Positions 49,434 to 63,800 of a stretch of DNA of 64,000 bases are shown here, piece by piece (within the stretch, counting starts at the first letter, position 1; every line of letters begins with the position of its first letter). Source of the DNA: Couchioplanes caeruleus (GTDB lineage: Bacteria > Actinomycetota > Actinomycetes > Mycobacteriales > Micromonosporaceae); contig NZ_CP092183.1 of assembly GCF_023499255.1 (NCBI RefSeq), positions 2,549,501-2,613,500 of the forward strand, read 5' to 3'. The notes beneath the pieces are model-generated. The model did no database searches and was not told the DNA's origin. It saw only the letters and a list, made by a program, of their open reading frames with translations. The position numbers and the translations under genes were made by a program.

Positions 49434-51956
49434 ATGGCACGCCGCAAGAACGAGCAGTCCCGGGTGGACCTGTCGGCCTTCGACCAGGCCGGGGCCCGCG
49501 TCATCGACAACCCCATCACCACCGAGGTCGAGGACTCCTACCTGGAGTACGCGTACTCGGTCATCCACTCCCGCGCCCTCCCGGACGCCCGCGACGGCCT
49601 CAAGCCCGTCCACCGCCGCATCCTGTGGTCGATGGCGGAGCAGGGCCACCGCCCCGACCGCGGCTACGTCAAGAGCGCCCGCGTCGTCGGGGATGTGATG
49701 GGCAAGTACCACCCGCACGGCGACGTGGCGATCTACGACGCGCTGGTCCGCCTCGCCCAGGACTTCTCCCTCAACGTCCCGCTGATCGACGGCCACGGCA
49801 ACTTCGGCTCGCCCGACGACGGCCCCGCCGCCGCCCGGTACACCGAGGCCCGGATGTCGCAGGAGGCGATGCTGCTCGTCCGGGAGCTGGGCGAGGGCAC
49901 GGTCGACTTCAAGCCCACGTACGACGGCGACGCCGAAGAGCCGAAGGTGCTGCCCGCGGCCTTCCCCAACCTGCTGGTCAACGGCACGTCGGGCATCGCG
50001 GTCGGGATGGCGACCAACATGATCCCGCACAACCTCGGCGAGGTCGTGGCGGCGGCCCGGCACCTGATCACCACCCCCGAGGCGGACCTGGACGAGCTGA
50101 TGCGGTTCGTGCCCGGCCCGGACCTGCCCACCGGCGGGCAGCTGCTCGGCCTCGACGAGGTGCGCCGGGCGTACGAGACGGGCCGCGGCGTGGTCCGGAT
50201 GCGGGCCCGCGCCCAGACCGGGCCGCTGGAGGGCGGCCGCGGCCGGCAGGCCATCACGGTGGTCGAGCTGCCGTACGGCGTCGGCACCGAGAAGATCATC
50301 GAGGCGATCACCGACGAGGTGAAGGGCAAGCTCATCGTCTCCGGCCCGAAGAAGGGCCAGCGCCAGGCCGCCCGCCTGCAGGGCATCGCGGACGTCAAGG
50401 ACCTCACCGACCGCGAGCACGGCATCCGGCTCGTCATCGAGTGCAAGGTCGGCGTCAACCCGCAGGCGCTGCTCGCCGACCTGTACAGGCTGACGCCGCT
50501 GGAGACCTCCTTCGGCATCAACAACCTCGTGCTGGTCGACGGTCAGCCGCGCACCCTCGGGCTCAAGGAGCTGCTCGAGGTGTTCCTGGCGCACCGCTAC
50601 GAGGTGGTCACCCGGCGCACCACGCACCGGCGTACGAAGCGGCAGGACCGGCTGCACCTCGTCGACGGCCTGCTCATCGCCCTCATCGACATCGACCGGG
50701 TCGTCGCGATCATCCGCGGCAGCGACGACGCCGCGGCCGCGAAGGCCGGCCTGATGAGCGAGTTCGGGCTGACCGACATCCAGGCGACGTACATCCTGGA
50801 CACCCCGCTGCGGCGGCTGACCCGCTTCGACCGCATCGAGCTGGAGACCGAGCAGCAGCGGCTCAACGAGGAGATCGCCGAGCTGTCCCGCATCCTCGAC
50901 GACGAGAACGTGCTCAAGCAGGTCGTCTCCGACGAGCTGGCCGAGGTCGCGGCGGAGTTCGCCACGCCCCGGCGCACCACGCTCATCGACGGCGACCTCA
51001 AGGAGGTGCTGGCCGCGTCCGCGCCGGCCGGGCCGCTGGAGGTCGCGGACGACCCGTGCCAGGTGATCCTGTCGGCCACCGGGCTCATCGCCCGTACGGC
51101 GGCCGAGAGCGAGGAGGCGACGGAGGCCCGCCGCCGCAGCGGCCGGGTCAAGCACGACGCGGTCCGCGCGGTCGTGCACTCCACCGCCCGCGGCCGGGTG
51201 CTGCTGATCACCAACAGGGGCCGGGCGTTCAAGACCGACGTGCTGCCGCTGCCGGTGCTCCCGGAGCAGTCCGGCACGGTGTCGCTGCGCGGTGGCATGT
51301 CCGCCTCCGAGCTGATCCCGCTCGAGAAGGGCGAACGCGTCGTCGGCCTGGCCCCGCTCACCGCCGGCGACTCCCCGGGTCTGGCCCTGGGCACCCGCCG
51401 CGGCGTGGTCAAGGTCTGCGCGCCGGAATGGCCGGTCCGCTCCGACGAGTTCGAGGTCATCACCCTCAAGGACGGCGACGAGGTGCTCCAGGCCACCTGG
51501 CTCACCGACGGCGCCGAGGGCCTCGTCTTCGTCACCTCGGACGCGTCCCTCCTGCGCTTCCCGGCGAAACTCGTCCGCCCGCAGGGCCTCAAGGGCGGCG
51601 GCATGGCGGGCGTCAACCTGACCGCGGGCGCCGAGGCCCTCTCGTTCAACGCGGTCAGCACCCACGACCCCCAGCACGGCGAACCCATGGTCGTCACCTC
51701 CACGGGCACCCAGGTGAAGGTCACCCCGTTCACGGCGTACCCGGCCAAGGGCCGAGCCACGGGCGGCGTCCGCGTCCAACGCTTCCTCAAGGGCGAATCC
51801 CGCCTCACGGTCGCCTGGGTCGGCCCCCGCCCGGTCGGCGCCAGCACCACGGGCGACCCGGTCGACCTCCCGGACCCGGACGGCCGCCGCGACGGCTCGG
51901 GCGAAGCGGTCCTGATGGGCCCACAGATCGTCGGCCACCTGATCGAACGCGGCTGA
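49434..51956 (+). CDS. parC: DNA topoisomerase IV subunit A (ParC/ParX type)
   Basis: 840 residues, ATG 17 bp after parE. Key motifs: YAYSVIHSRALPDARDGLKPVHRRIL, GKYHPHGDVAIYDALVRLAQDF, GNFGSPDDGPAAARYTEARM with the DNA-linking Tyr, and the winged-helix AMTN-type region GIAVGMATNMIPHNL. The C-terminal beta-pinwheel is present (RGRVLLITNRGRAFKTDVLPL and later blades), but the GyrA-box QRRGGxG is not seen, which supports topoisomerase IV. It forms the A2B2 enzyme with ParE for decatenation. A hairpin-rich repeat array follows the stop. Confidence 0.88.
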   Translation: MARRKNEQSRVDLSAFDQAGARVIDNPITTEVEDSYLEYAYSVIHSRALPDARDGLKPVHRRILWSMAEQGHRPDRGYVKSARVVGDVMGKYHPHGDVAIYDALVRLAQDFSLNVPLIDGHGNFGSPDDGPAAARYTEARMSQEAMLLVRELGEGTVDFKPTYDGDAEEPKVLPAAFPNLLVNGTSGIAVGMATNMIPHNLGEVVAAARHLITTPEADLDELMRFVPGPDLPTGGQLLGLDEVRRAYETGRGVVRMRARAQTGPLEGGRGRQAITVVELPYGVGTEKIIEAITDEVKGKLIVSGPKKGQRQAARLQGIADVKDLTDREHGIRLVIECKVGVNPQALLADLYRLTPLETSFGINNLVLVDGQPRTLGLKELLEVFLAHRYEVVTRRTTHRRTKRQDRLHLVDGLLIALIDIDRVVAIIRGSDDAAAAKAGLMSEFGLTDIQATYILDTPLRRLTRFDRIELETEQQRLNEEIAELSRILDDENVLKQVVSDELAEVAAEFATPRRTTLIDGDLKEVLAASAPAGPLEVADDPCQVILSATGLIARTAAESEEATEARRRSGRVKHDAVRAVVHSTARGRVLLITNRGRAFKTDVLPLPVLPEQSGTVSLRGGMSASELIPLEKGERVVGLAPLTAGDSPGLALGTRRGVVKVCAPEWPVRSDEFEVITLKDGDEVLQATWLTDGAEGLVFVTSDASLLRFPAKLVRPQGLKGGGMAGVNLTAGAEALSFNAVSTHDPQHGEPMVVTSTGTQVKVTPFTAYPAKGRATGGVRVQRFLKGESRLTVAWVGPRPVGASTTGDPVDLPDPDGRRDGSGEAVLMGPQIVGHLIERG

Positions 51957-52222
51957 CCACCGACCCGCCGGGGGCGGGGCTGACTGCCCTGCCACCCGGC
52001 GGTTGCGGTGCTTGCGGGCGGCTGCCCTGCCACCGGGCGGGTGCGGTGCCGCCGGGCGGCTGCCCTGCCACCGGGCGGCTGCCCGCGCGGCTTTCCGCTT
52101 GGCAATGGTCGACCGTTGGCGGTGGCTCTCCGCTCGGCGTATCGCGGCTGCCGCTTCGACTGCGGCGGGCCGCGTTGCCGGGCGGGCTCACGCCTCGTGC
52201 ATGGGCAGCCCGGTGCCGGCGG
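51957..52222. repeat. 38-bp tandem repeats between convergent parC and marR-type genes
   Basis: The motif TGCCCTGCCACC recurs at 51985, 52023 and 52061, a 38-bp period, and each unit contains a GCCGCCGGGCGGC-like self-complementary core. The rest of the 266 bp gap shows no gene. The array is placed where a bidirectional terminator is expected. Confidence 0.7.
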
Positions 52223-52660
52223 TCACCAGGCCGGGCGCAGCCGGCCGGGGGTGGCGAGCCCGGCCAGGTCCGCGCGAAGCGCCGCCAGCCGCTCGGGCCC
52301 AATCCGCTCGGCCCACGGCCGCAGCACCTCGTCCGCCGCGTCGGTCGCCGCCCGCGTGCAGGCCCATCCCTTCTCGGTGAGCACGACCAGTCGCGCCCGG
52401 GCGTCGTCCGGGTGGGGGCGGCGTTCGACGTAGCCCTTGGTCACGAGATCCTCGACCATCTGGCTGGCCGCCTGCTTCGTGACGTCGAGGTACTCCGCCA
52501 GCTGCATCACCGTCGCGCCGCCGTGGGACAGCCGGACGAAGGCGAACCCGTGGGCCGGGCGTACGTCCGCGAAGCCACGGGCGCGTACGCCCTCATCGAT
52601 GCCGTCCACGAGGGATCGGGCCGCGCCGAGTACGAGGGCGGGGAGGTCGAGAAGTTCCAC
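52223..52660 (-). CDS. MarR-family transcriptional regulator
   Basis: 145 residues from the GTG at 52660. The winged HTH is clear: ATVMQLAEYLDVTKQAASQMVEDLVTKGYVERRPHPDDARARLVVLTEKG. The first part is the recognition helix and the DDARARLVVLTEKG is the wing with its conserved Asp-x-Arg. Flanking helices provide dimerisation. It faces a cupin gene across 69 bp filled with an array of GTCAA/TTGAC half sites, so it very probably represses both itself and the cupin gene in response to a small ligand. Confidence 0.9.
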   Translation of the reverse strand: MELLDLPALVLGAARSLVDGIDEGVRARGFADVRPAHGFAFVRLSHGGATVMQLAEYLDVTKQAASQMVEDLVTKGYVERRPHPDDARARLVVLTEKGWACTRAATDAADEVLRPWAERIGPERLAALRADLAGLATPGRLRPAW

Positions 52661-52669
52661 GGAAGCAGT

Positions 52670-52716
52670 TTGACATGGAAGTCAACTTGCTTGACTATAT
52701 GGTCAAGCTGCTTGAC
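52670..52716. promoter_or_regulatory. Five-half-site operator array between marR-type and cupin genes
   Basis: Half sites alternate TTGAC (52670-52674), GTCAA (52681-52685), TTGAC (52691-52695), GTCAA (52702-52706), TTGAC (52712-52716). Starts are 11, 10, 11 and 10 bp apart, one helical turn each. The array reaches within 10 nt of the GTG on one side and 14 nt of the ATG on the other. Confidence 0.82.
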
Positions 52717-52729
52717 CAAAGGGGGAACC

Positions 52730-53098
52730 ATGACTGTCATCCGGGAACCGGTCGCGCACGAGCTGCACGGCGCGACCTTCCACTCGTTCGTCGCGCCGTC
52801 CTCGGGGAGCCGGGAGCTGTGCGCGTGGCGGCTGGAGGTCGCCGGAGGCACCGCCGGCGTGGAGCATCGGGTCAGCCGGGAGGAGGTGGTGCTGCTGATC
52901 TCCGGCGAGCTGACCGTGACCGTCGACGGGGTTCCGGGCACGCTGCGGGCCGGCGATGTGGCGTTCGTCCCGGCCGGCGCGACGTTCCGGGTCGACAACC
53001 TCGCGGGTGATCCGGCAAGCGCGTGGGTGACCACGAGCGTCGGCCTGGAGGCCACCCTCCCGGACGGCTCCTCGATCCGCCCGCCATGGACCCGCTGA
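52730..53098 (+). CDS. Small single-domain cupin protein
   Basis: 122 residues, ATG at 52730 with AAGGGGGAA upstream. A cupin barrel: GTAGVEHRVSREEVVLLISGELTVTVDG (motif 1, with His and Glu ligands partly conserved) and LRAGDVAFVPAGATFRVDNLAG (motif 2, His replaced by Arg). With one or two metal ligands missing it may be a binding protein or an enzyme using few ligands. The tight divergent pairing with the MarR gene suggests its ligand or substrate is the inducer. Confidence 0.8.
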   Translation: MTVIREPVAHELHGATFHSFVAPSSGSRELCAWRLEVAGGTAGVEHRVSREEVVLLISGELTVTVDGVPGTLRAGDVAFVPAGATFRVDNLAGDPASAWVTTSVGLEATLPDGSSIRPPWTR

Positions 53099-53550
53099 CG
53101 AACGTGGCCACGGGCGCCTGCAACGGCCGCACCGCGTCGAGCGACCGCGGGGCGCGCCCGGACGTGCCCGCCCACTCGGGGAAGCGACCGCGGTGACGTG
53201 CTCACCCACCGCGACACGCCGGCTCCGCACGGAAGCTCGCGGGTGCGGAGCGCAACGGGCCCGCGCGCTCCGCACGGAAGCCCATGGAAGCGGAGCACGG
53301 CCCGGGAAAGCGGAGCACGGCCCGCGAAAGCGGAGCACGGCCCGCGAAAGCGGAGCACGGCGGCGGGAAAGCGGAGCACGACGGCCCCGCCCACTCCGCA
53401 CAGAACGGCAGGCCTCACGCCGCACAGGGCGCAGCTTGACGGCGGACGCAGCGGACCGCCCTGCCGCCCGGCCCGGCCATCGCGCCCGGTGTGGAGCCGG
53501 CAGCGCGCCCGCCCGGTCGCTCGACCGGGCGGGCGCGCCCGCGCACGTGC
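53099..53550. other. Intergenic region with inverted-repeat-rich low complexity
   Basis: 452 bp between the convergent cupin and small membrane genes with no credible gene. It contains the 20-bp array listed separately and several copies of CTCCGCAC/GTGCGGAG inverted repeats (for example around 53222-53253). Overlapping plus-strand ORFs here translate only these repeats. Confidence 0.6.
53287..53381. repeat. 20-bp tandem repeat array
   Basis: CGGAGCACGGCCCGCGAAAG-type units start at 53291, 53311, 53331 and 53351, with a fifth at 53372 after a 21-bp step. Units 2 to 4 are almost identical. There are no unique spacers, so it is not a CRISPR array. Confidence 0.8.
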
Positions 53551-53760
53551 TTACTTCGACGGCTCCGGGATGTCGCACTTGATCTTCGGGTTGACGCCCA
53601 GCCAGTTGAGCGGCCCGGCGACGACGGTCACCACGACCGTGCCGGCCTTCGCGCAACTGGCGTCGCCGGTGTCCTTGAAGTAGCCGCGCTCGAACGCGGC
53701 GACGGCGCCGAGCACGAGCCAAAGGATGACGATGAATCCGCCGATCGATCCTGCGCGCAT
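53551..53760 (-). CDS. Small conserved membrane protein
   Basis: 69 residues, ATG at 53760 with AGGAGG upstream. Residues 4-23 (GSIGGFIVILWLVLGAVAAF) form one membrane helix, and a second moderately hydrophobic stretch, GTVVVTVVAGPLNWLGVNPKI, follows. Two Cys (in DASCAK and IKCDIPEP) could form a disulfide on the outer face. I recall similar short proteins in many actinobacteria but know of no function. It is a monocistronic gene in front of a methyltransferase on the same strand, with a 60 bp gap. Confidence 0.75.
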   Translation of the reverse strand: MRAGSIGGFIVILWLVLGAVAAFERGYFKDTGDASCAKAGTVVVTVVAGPLNWLGVNPKIKCDIPEPSK

Positions 53761-53820
53761 CGGGGGCCTCCTGCTTGAGGTGGGGGAGTGGCCCGCGACA
53801 TACCCCGTACGCGTCGATCT

Positions 53821-54651
53821 TTAAACGGCGGCGCGCACCGCCTGCAGCGTGTACGTGTGCGGCAGTCGCCGGGGCCGGTCGGTGACCTGCCATTCACCGC
53901 CGGGCAGCAGCGTCATCTTGCCCGGCAGCGCCTCCCACGGCACGGTGTCGTGCTCGACCAGGCCGGTGATCGTCATGCCGGCCTCGAGCAGCGCCGTCAC
54001 GATCTCGCCGAGGCCGTGGTTCCATTCGTGGGTGGTGGTGTGCACGAACTCGTGGTCGGTGTCGACGTAGGTGCCGCCGTCGTCCCAGACCATCGGCTCG
54101 GCGTGCTCGAAATACGGGTACGCGAGCGCGAGGACGTCGTCGTCCCGGCCTTCCTCCAGGGACCACAGCACCGGATGCCCCTCGCGGATGAAGAGCCGTC
54201 CACCCGGGCGCAGCAGCGCCGCGACGACCCGGGCCCAGCGCCGGATGTCGGGCAGCCAGCCCAGCGCGCCGATGCCGGTGTAGACCAGGTCGAACCCGCC
54301 GGTGCCGAGGACCTCCGGCGCGCCGTAGACGTCCGACTCGATGAACTCGACCGGGTTGCCGGCGCGCTCGGCCAGCTTGCGGGCCTCCGCGAGCGAGGCG
54401 GGCGAGAAGTCGAGGCCGGTCATGGTCGCGCCCAGCCGGGCCAGCGACACGGTGTCGCTGCCGATGTGACATTGCAGGTGTACGCCGCGCAGCCCCGCGA
54501 TGTCGCCGAGCAGCGGCCGGTCGAAGGTCACGGTGTCGCTCAGATGCCCCGGGTCGGCGGCGAACGCGGCCAGGTTGTAGCCCGCCGAGGCGGCGTGCTC
54601 CGGGGCGCGTTCGTCCCAGTTGGCGCGGTTGAGGTCCAGGTATTCGGTCAC
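53821..54651 (-). CDS. SAM-dependent methyltransferase (class I)
   Basis: 276 residues from the GTG at 54651 (VTEYLDLNRANWDERAPEH). Motif I is degenerate: LRGVHLQCHIGSDTVSLARLGATMTGLDFSPASLAEAR, where HIGSDT takes the place of the Gly-rich loop and the acidic Asp ends strand 2. FDLVYTGIGALGWLPD is the post-motif strand, followed by LLRPGGRLFIREGHPVLW. Substrate unknown. The N-terminal YLDLNRANWDERAPEHAAS is typical of a widespread actinobacterial small-molecule methyltransferase family. It is divergent from the ROK gene. Confidence 0.85.
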   Translation of the reverse strand: MTEYLDLNRANWDERAPEHAASAGYNLAAFAADPGHLSDTVTFDRPLLGDIAGLRGVHLQCHIGSDTVSLARLGATMTGLDFSPASLAEARKLAERAGNPVEFIESDVYGAPEVLGTGGFDLVYTGIGALGWLPDIRRWARVVAALLRPGGRLFIREGHPVLWSLEEGRDDDVLALAYPYFEHAEPMVWDDGGTYVDTDHEFVHTTTHEWNHGLGEIVTALLEAGMTITGLVEHDTVPWEALPGKMTLLPGGEWQVTDRPRRLPHTYTLQAVRAAV

Positions 54652-54800
54652 GGGGGCCGACCGTACCGGAGGCCGCACGACCGCTCGCCCGGTTTTCGTG
54701 CGGCCGCGGGCGCGTCATGATGGGAGTCCGGCTCGAAACTTCCGCTGTCCCCCGGTCCGGTCAGGGGCGGCGGTGGGGTGGCCGGACGGCGTGGCGTTGA

Positions 54801-56093
54801 ATGCAGGTTCACACGGGTGTTGCGAAGGCGGGTGCGGGCTTGGAGACCAGGCGTACGACGGTGCGGGACGTCCGCCGCGCGAACCGGGCCAGCCTGCTCA
54901 CGGACCTGTTCCACGGCGGCCGGCAGAGCCGCCAGCAGTTGGGCGACACGACCGCGCTCAGCCAGGCCAGCGTCAGCAACCTGATCGGCGAGATGATCGA
55001 CGAGGGCCTGGTCGAGGAGGCCGGCCTGGTCGGTTCGGACGGCGGACGGCCGCGCGCGCTGCTGCGGGTCGCCCCCGGATTCGGGTACGTCGCCGGCGCC
55101 GACGTGGGTGAGTCCCGCGTCCTGGTCGAGCTGTACGACCTGGCGATGTCCCGCCTCGGCGTCGTGGAGTACGCGCTGGGCGCCGACGGCCCGGTCCCCG
55201 GGGTGGCCGCCGCCAGGCTGCTCGAGGGGCTGGACGCCGTGGTCGCGGAAGCCGGCATCGAGAAGTCGGCGGTGCTGGGCTTCGGCGTGGGGGTGGCCGG
55301 TGTGGTGGACCAGGCCGGCGACGCCCCGGTGGTGCACTCGCAGACCACCGGCTGGGACGGCGTGCCGCTGGGGCGCATGCTGCGCGAGGGCACCGAGGTG
55401 CCGATCTTCGTGGAGAACGGCGCGAAGACGGTCGGCCAGGCCGAGATGTGGTTCGGTGCGGGCCGGGGTGCCCGCCACGCGGTCATCGTCATGGTGGGCA
55501 CCGGCGTCGGCGCGGCGGTCGTGATGGACGGGCGCAGCTACCGCGGGGCCAACAGCAGCGCGGGGGAGTGGGGTCACACCACCCTGGTGTACGACGGTGA
55601 CGTGTGCCGCTGCGGGGCCCGGGGGTGCCTGGAGGCGTACATCGGCTCGGAGAAGGTGATCGCCCGGCTGGCGGAGGCGACCGGCCGGCCGGCCGACCCG
55701 AAGCTGCTGACCCGGATGCTGGCGGCCGACGGCCCGCTCGACGAGGCGGCGGCGCGGGTCATCCGGGAGACGGTCGGGTACCTCGGCGCGGGGATCGCCG
55801 GCCTGGTCAACCTGTTCTCGCCGGAGCGCATCGTGCTGGGCGGCCCGGCGGGCCTGGCTCTGGGAGAGCGTTTTCTTCCGGACATCCGGGACGCCGCTGC
55901 CCGGAACGCGCTGCGGCAGCCGTACTCGCGTACCCGGATCGAGCTCTGCCAGCTCGGACCCGACGCCGTCGCGATGGGCGCGGCCACCCTGCCGATCGCC
56001 CGCCTGCTCGCCGACGGCGGCCTGCCGGCGACGGCCGGCCCGGCGCCGATGTCCCGGGCGGCCCACCGCCGGTCGTTGAGCCGCGGCCGCTGA
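54801..56093 (+). CDS. ROK-family sugar-responsive transcriptional regulator (NagC/XylR type)
   Basis: 430 residues, ATG at 54801. N-terminal HTH at about 40-80: LTDLFHGGRQSRQQLGDTTALSQASVSNLIGEMIDEGLV. The ROK sugar-kinase-like fold follows, with GYVAGADVGESRVLVEL (weak ATP loop), ENGAKTVGQAEMWFGAG, MVGTGVGAAVV and GEWGHTTLVYDGDVCRCGARGCLEAYIG. The last is the ROK zinc motif with GHxx..CxCGxxGCxE, intact. It should bind DNA and be released by a sugar or sugar phosphate. It converges on the GH1/Opp operon, which it may control, as BglR does in Thermotoga. Confidence 0.9.
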   Translation: MQVHTGVAKAGAGLETRRTTVRDVRRANRASLLTDLFHGGRQSRQQLGDTTALSQASVSNLIGEMIDEGLVEEAGLVGSDGGRPRALLRVAPGFGYVAGADVGESRVLVELYDLAMSRLGVVEYALGADGPVPGVAAARLLEGLDAVVAEAGIEKSAVLGFGVGVAGVVDQAGDAPVVHSQTTGWDGVPLGRMLREGTEVPIFVENGAKTVGQAEMWFGAGRGARHAVIVMVGTGVGAAVVMDGRSYRGANSSAGEWGHTTLVYDGDVCRCGARGCLEAYIGSEKVIARLAEATGRPADPKLLTRMLAADGPLDEAAARVIRETVGYLGAGIAGLVNLFSPERIVLGGPAGLALGERFLPDIRDAAARNALRQPYSRTRIELCQLGPDAVAMGAATLPIARLLADGGLPATAGPAPMSRAAHRRSLSRGR

Positions 56094-56195
56094 CCGCGAA
56101 ACACGAAGCGCGGCCGGGCCGCGAAACACGAAGCGCGCGGCCGGGCCGCGAAACACGAAGCGCGCGGCCGGGCCGCGAAACAGGAAGGGCGCGGC
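56094..56195. repeat. 25-27 bp hairpin repeats after the ROK gene
   Basis: CCGCGAAACACGAAGCGCG-type units start at 56094, 56119, 56146 and 56173. Each contains CGCGGCC and GGCCGCG, a self-complementary core. They lie between the convergent ROK and GH1 genes and lead into a canonical hairpin. Confidence 0.8.
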
Positions 56196-56211
56196 CGGAG
56201 CCGCGCCCTTC
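56184..56211. terminator. Terminator hairpin between ROK and GH1 genes
   Basis: GAAGGGCGCGGC and GCCGCGCCCTTC form a perfect 12-bp stem with a 4-nt CGGA loop. It follows the repeat array and precedes the GH1 stop by 14 nt. Confidence 0.8.
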
Positions 56212-56224
56212 GTGCCGGAGGTGC

Positions 56225-57628
<1,404 letters not shown>

Positions 57629-57655
57629 GGTTCTCCTGGTGGGGATGGATAGAGA

Positions 57656-57683
57656 ACGGCCCCGGCGCGCAGGCCGGGGCCGT
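57656..57683 (-). terminator. Intercistronic hairpin between transporter ATPase and GH1 genes
   Basis: ACGGCCCCGGC (57656-57666) and GCCGGGGCCGT (57673-57683) form a perfect 11-bp stem with a 6-nt loop. It lies inside the operon, so it may reduce GH1 expression relative to the transporter or protect the upstream mRNA. Confidence 0.6.
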
Positions 57684-57696
57684 CGATCGCCGGTGG

Positions 57697-59789
<2,093 letters not shown>

Positions 59790-59792
59790 CGG

Positions 59793-60769
<977 letters not shown>

Positions 60770-60773
<4 letters not shown>

Positions 60774-61876
60774 CGGGCGCCCTCCACGTTCACGATGCCC
60801 GCGGCGGCGGCCGATCCCGGCGGCTGCTCGGCGACCGTGGCCTCGTCGTACAGCCAGCAGGCGGCCCAGTGGCCGGGGGCGTCGCCGATCTCCAGGCGGA
60901 CCGGCAGGTCGGTGGTGCAGCGCGGCATCGCCATCGGGCAGCGCGGGTGGAACCGGCAGCCGGCGGGCGGGCGGATCAGGCTCGGCGGTTCGCCGTTGCC
61001 GCGGTCCCCGGTGTCGCCGAGCATGTTCTCGATCCGGTCCGGGTCGGGCGCCGATTCGATCAGAAGCCGGGTGTACGGGTGCGCCGGCGACTGCGTGACG
61101 CTCTCGCTGTCGCCGCCCTCGACCATGCGGCCGGCGTACATGACGAGCGTCTCGTCGGCGAAGTAGCGCGCCGACGCGATGTCGTGGGTGATGTAGAGGA
61201 TGGCCAGGTTCAGCCGTTCCTTCAGGTCCCGCAGCAGGTTGAGCACGCCGAGGCGGATCGACACGTCCAGCATGGACACCGGCTCGTCGGCGAGCAGCGC
61301 CTCGGGGTCCGCGCCGAGGGCCCGGGCGATGGCCACGCGCTGGCGCTGGCCGCCGGAGAGCTCGTGCGGGAACTTGTCCAGGTAGCGCTCGGGCGGCGTC
61401 AGGCTGACCCGGTTGAGCAGGTCGGTGAGCGCGCGTTCGAGGTCCGCCGCGGAGCTGCCGGCGTTGCCGTGGATCTTCAACGACCGGGTGAGGTGGTACC
61501 GGATCGTGTGCACCGGGTTCAGCGACGCGAACGGGTCCTGGAAGATCATCTGGACGCGGCGCGCGTACGCCCGGAAGGGCCGGCCGCTCTTGACCCGCGT
61601 GGACTGGCCGTGCAGCTGGATGTCCCCGGCGGTGCGCGGGTACAGCTGCGCGAGCAGCCGCGCGACCGTGGACTTGCCGGAGCCGGACTCGCCGACCAGC
61701 GCGACCACCCGACCACGCCGCAGGGTGAGGTTCACGTCGTCGACCGCGTGCACGGCGTCGTGCTCGCGCTTGAACAGGTCGCGCAGCTTCCGGCGGACGG
61801 GGAAGTGCTTGGTCAGGCCGATCGCCTCAAGCACCACCTCGCTGGCCGGAGCTTTCGCGTCGGGGCTCAACGTCAT
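60770..61876 (-). CDS. Opp/Dpp-type ABC transporter ATP-binding protein (OppF-like)
   Basis: 368 residues, ATG at 61876. Walker [10 protein letters not shown], signature [15 protein letters not shown], Walker [13 protein letters not shown], switch His in LYITHDIAS. The C-terminal [15 protein letters not shown] contains the family Cys cluster. It forms the ATPase pair with the OppD-like protein four genes downstream. A terminator hairpin lies between it and the binding-protein gene upstream. Confidence 0.9.
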
Positions 61877-61916
61877 GTCGAGTTCCTTCGAGGAAAGGGG
61901 TCGGAACCGCCGCGGT

Positions 61917-61948
61917 GCCGCCCCCGGGACGCGGGTCCCGGGGGCGGC
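61917..61948 (-). terminator. Strong hairpin between binding-protein and transporter genes
   Basis: GCCGCCCCCGGGAC (61917-61930) pairs perfectly with GTCCCGGGGGCGGC (61935-61948), leaving a 4-nt loop. It lies 9 nt after the binding-protein stop. Such partial terminators give more binding protein than membrane components. Confidence 0.8.
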
Positions 61949-61956
61949 GGTGCGGA

Positions 61957-63639
<1,683 letters not shown>

Positions 63640-63800
63640 CTCTAGATCTCCTCAGGTAATGCGATATCGGGTGAGAGGGGGTGCCCGAGGAAGGGCGGGT
63701 ACGGCCGGCCGCTGGAGGCGGTCGGCGTGCGAGGTCCGGTGCGGCTCTTCTCAGGTGGGCGTCGCTGCCGCTGGGTCGGCGTGGAGCGGGAACCCCGGGC
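63640..63800 (-). promoter_or_regulatory. Presumed promoter region of the beta-glucoside transport operon
   Basis: 161 bp between the binding-protein start and the end of the upstream LacI gene. It has the ribosome site GAGGAG and an A/T-richer stretch (ACCCGATATCGCATTACC on the minus strand) with an 8-bp palindrome CGATATCG. No copy of the GGAGAGCGCTCTCC operator is present, so this operon is not directly in the 26-33 kb regulon. A clear -35/-10 pair was not identified. Confidence 0.35.

Noticed and set aside
47359..51956. gyrB-gyrA
   Set aside because: The A subunit lacks a visible GyrA-box, the pair is not next to dnaN/recF, and TOPRIM/ATPase variants (EIIDNSTDE, EGDSALGTARMAR) fit the actinobacterial ParE type.
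53287..53381. CRISPR-like array
   Set aside because: Units follow each other directly without unique spacers, and no cas genes are present.
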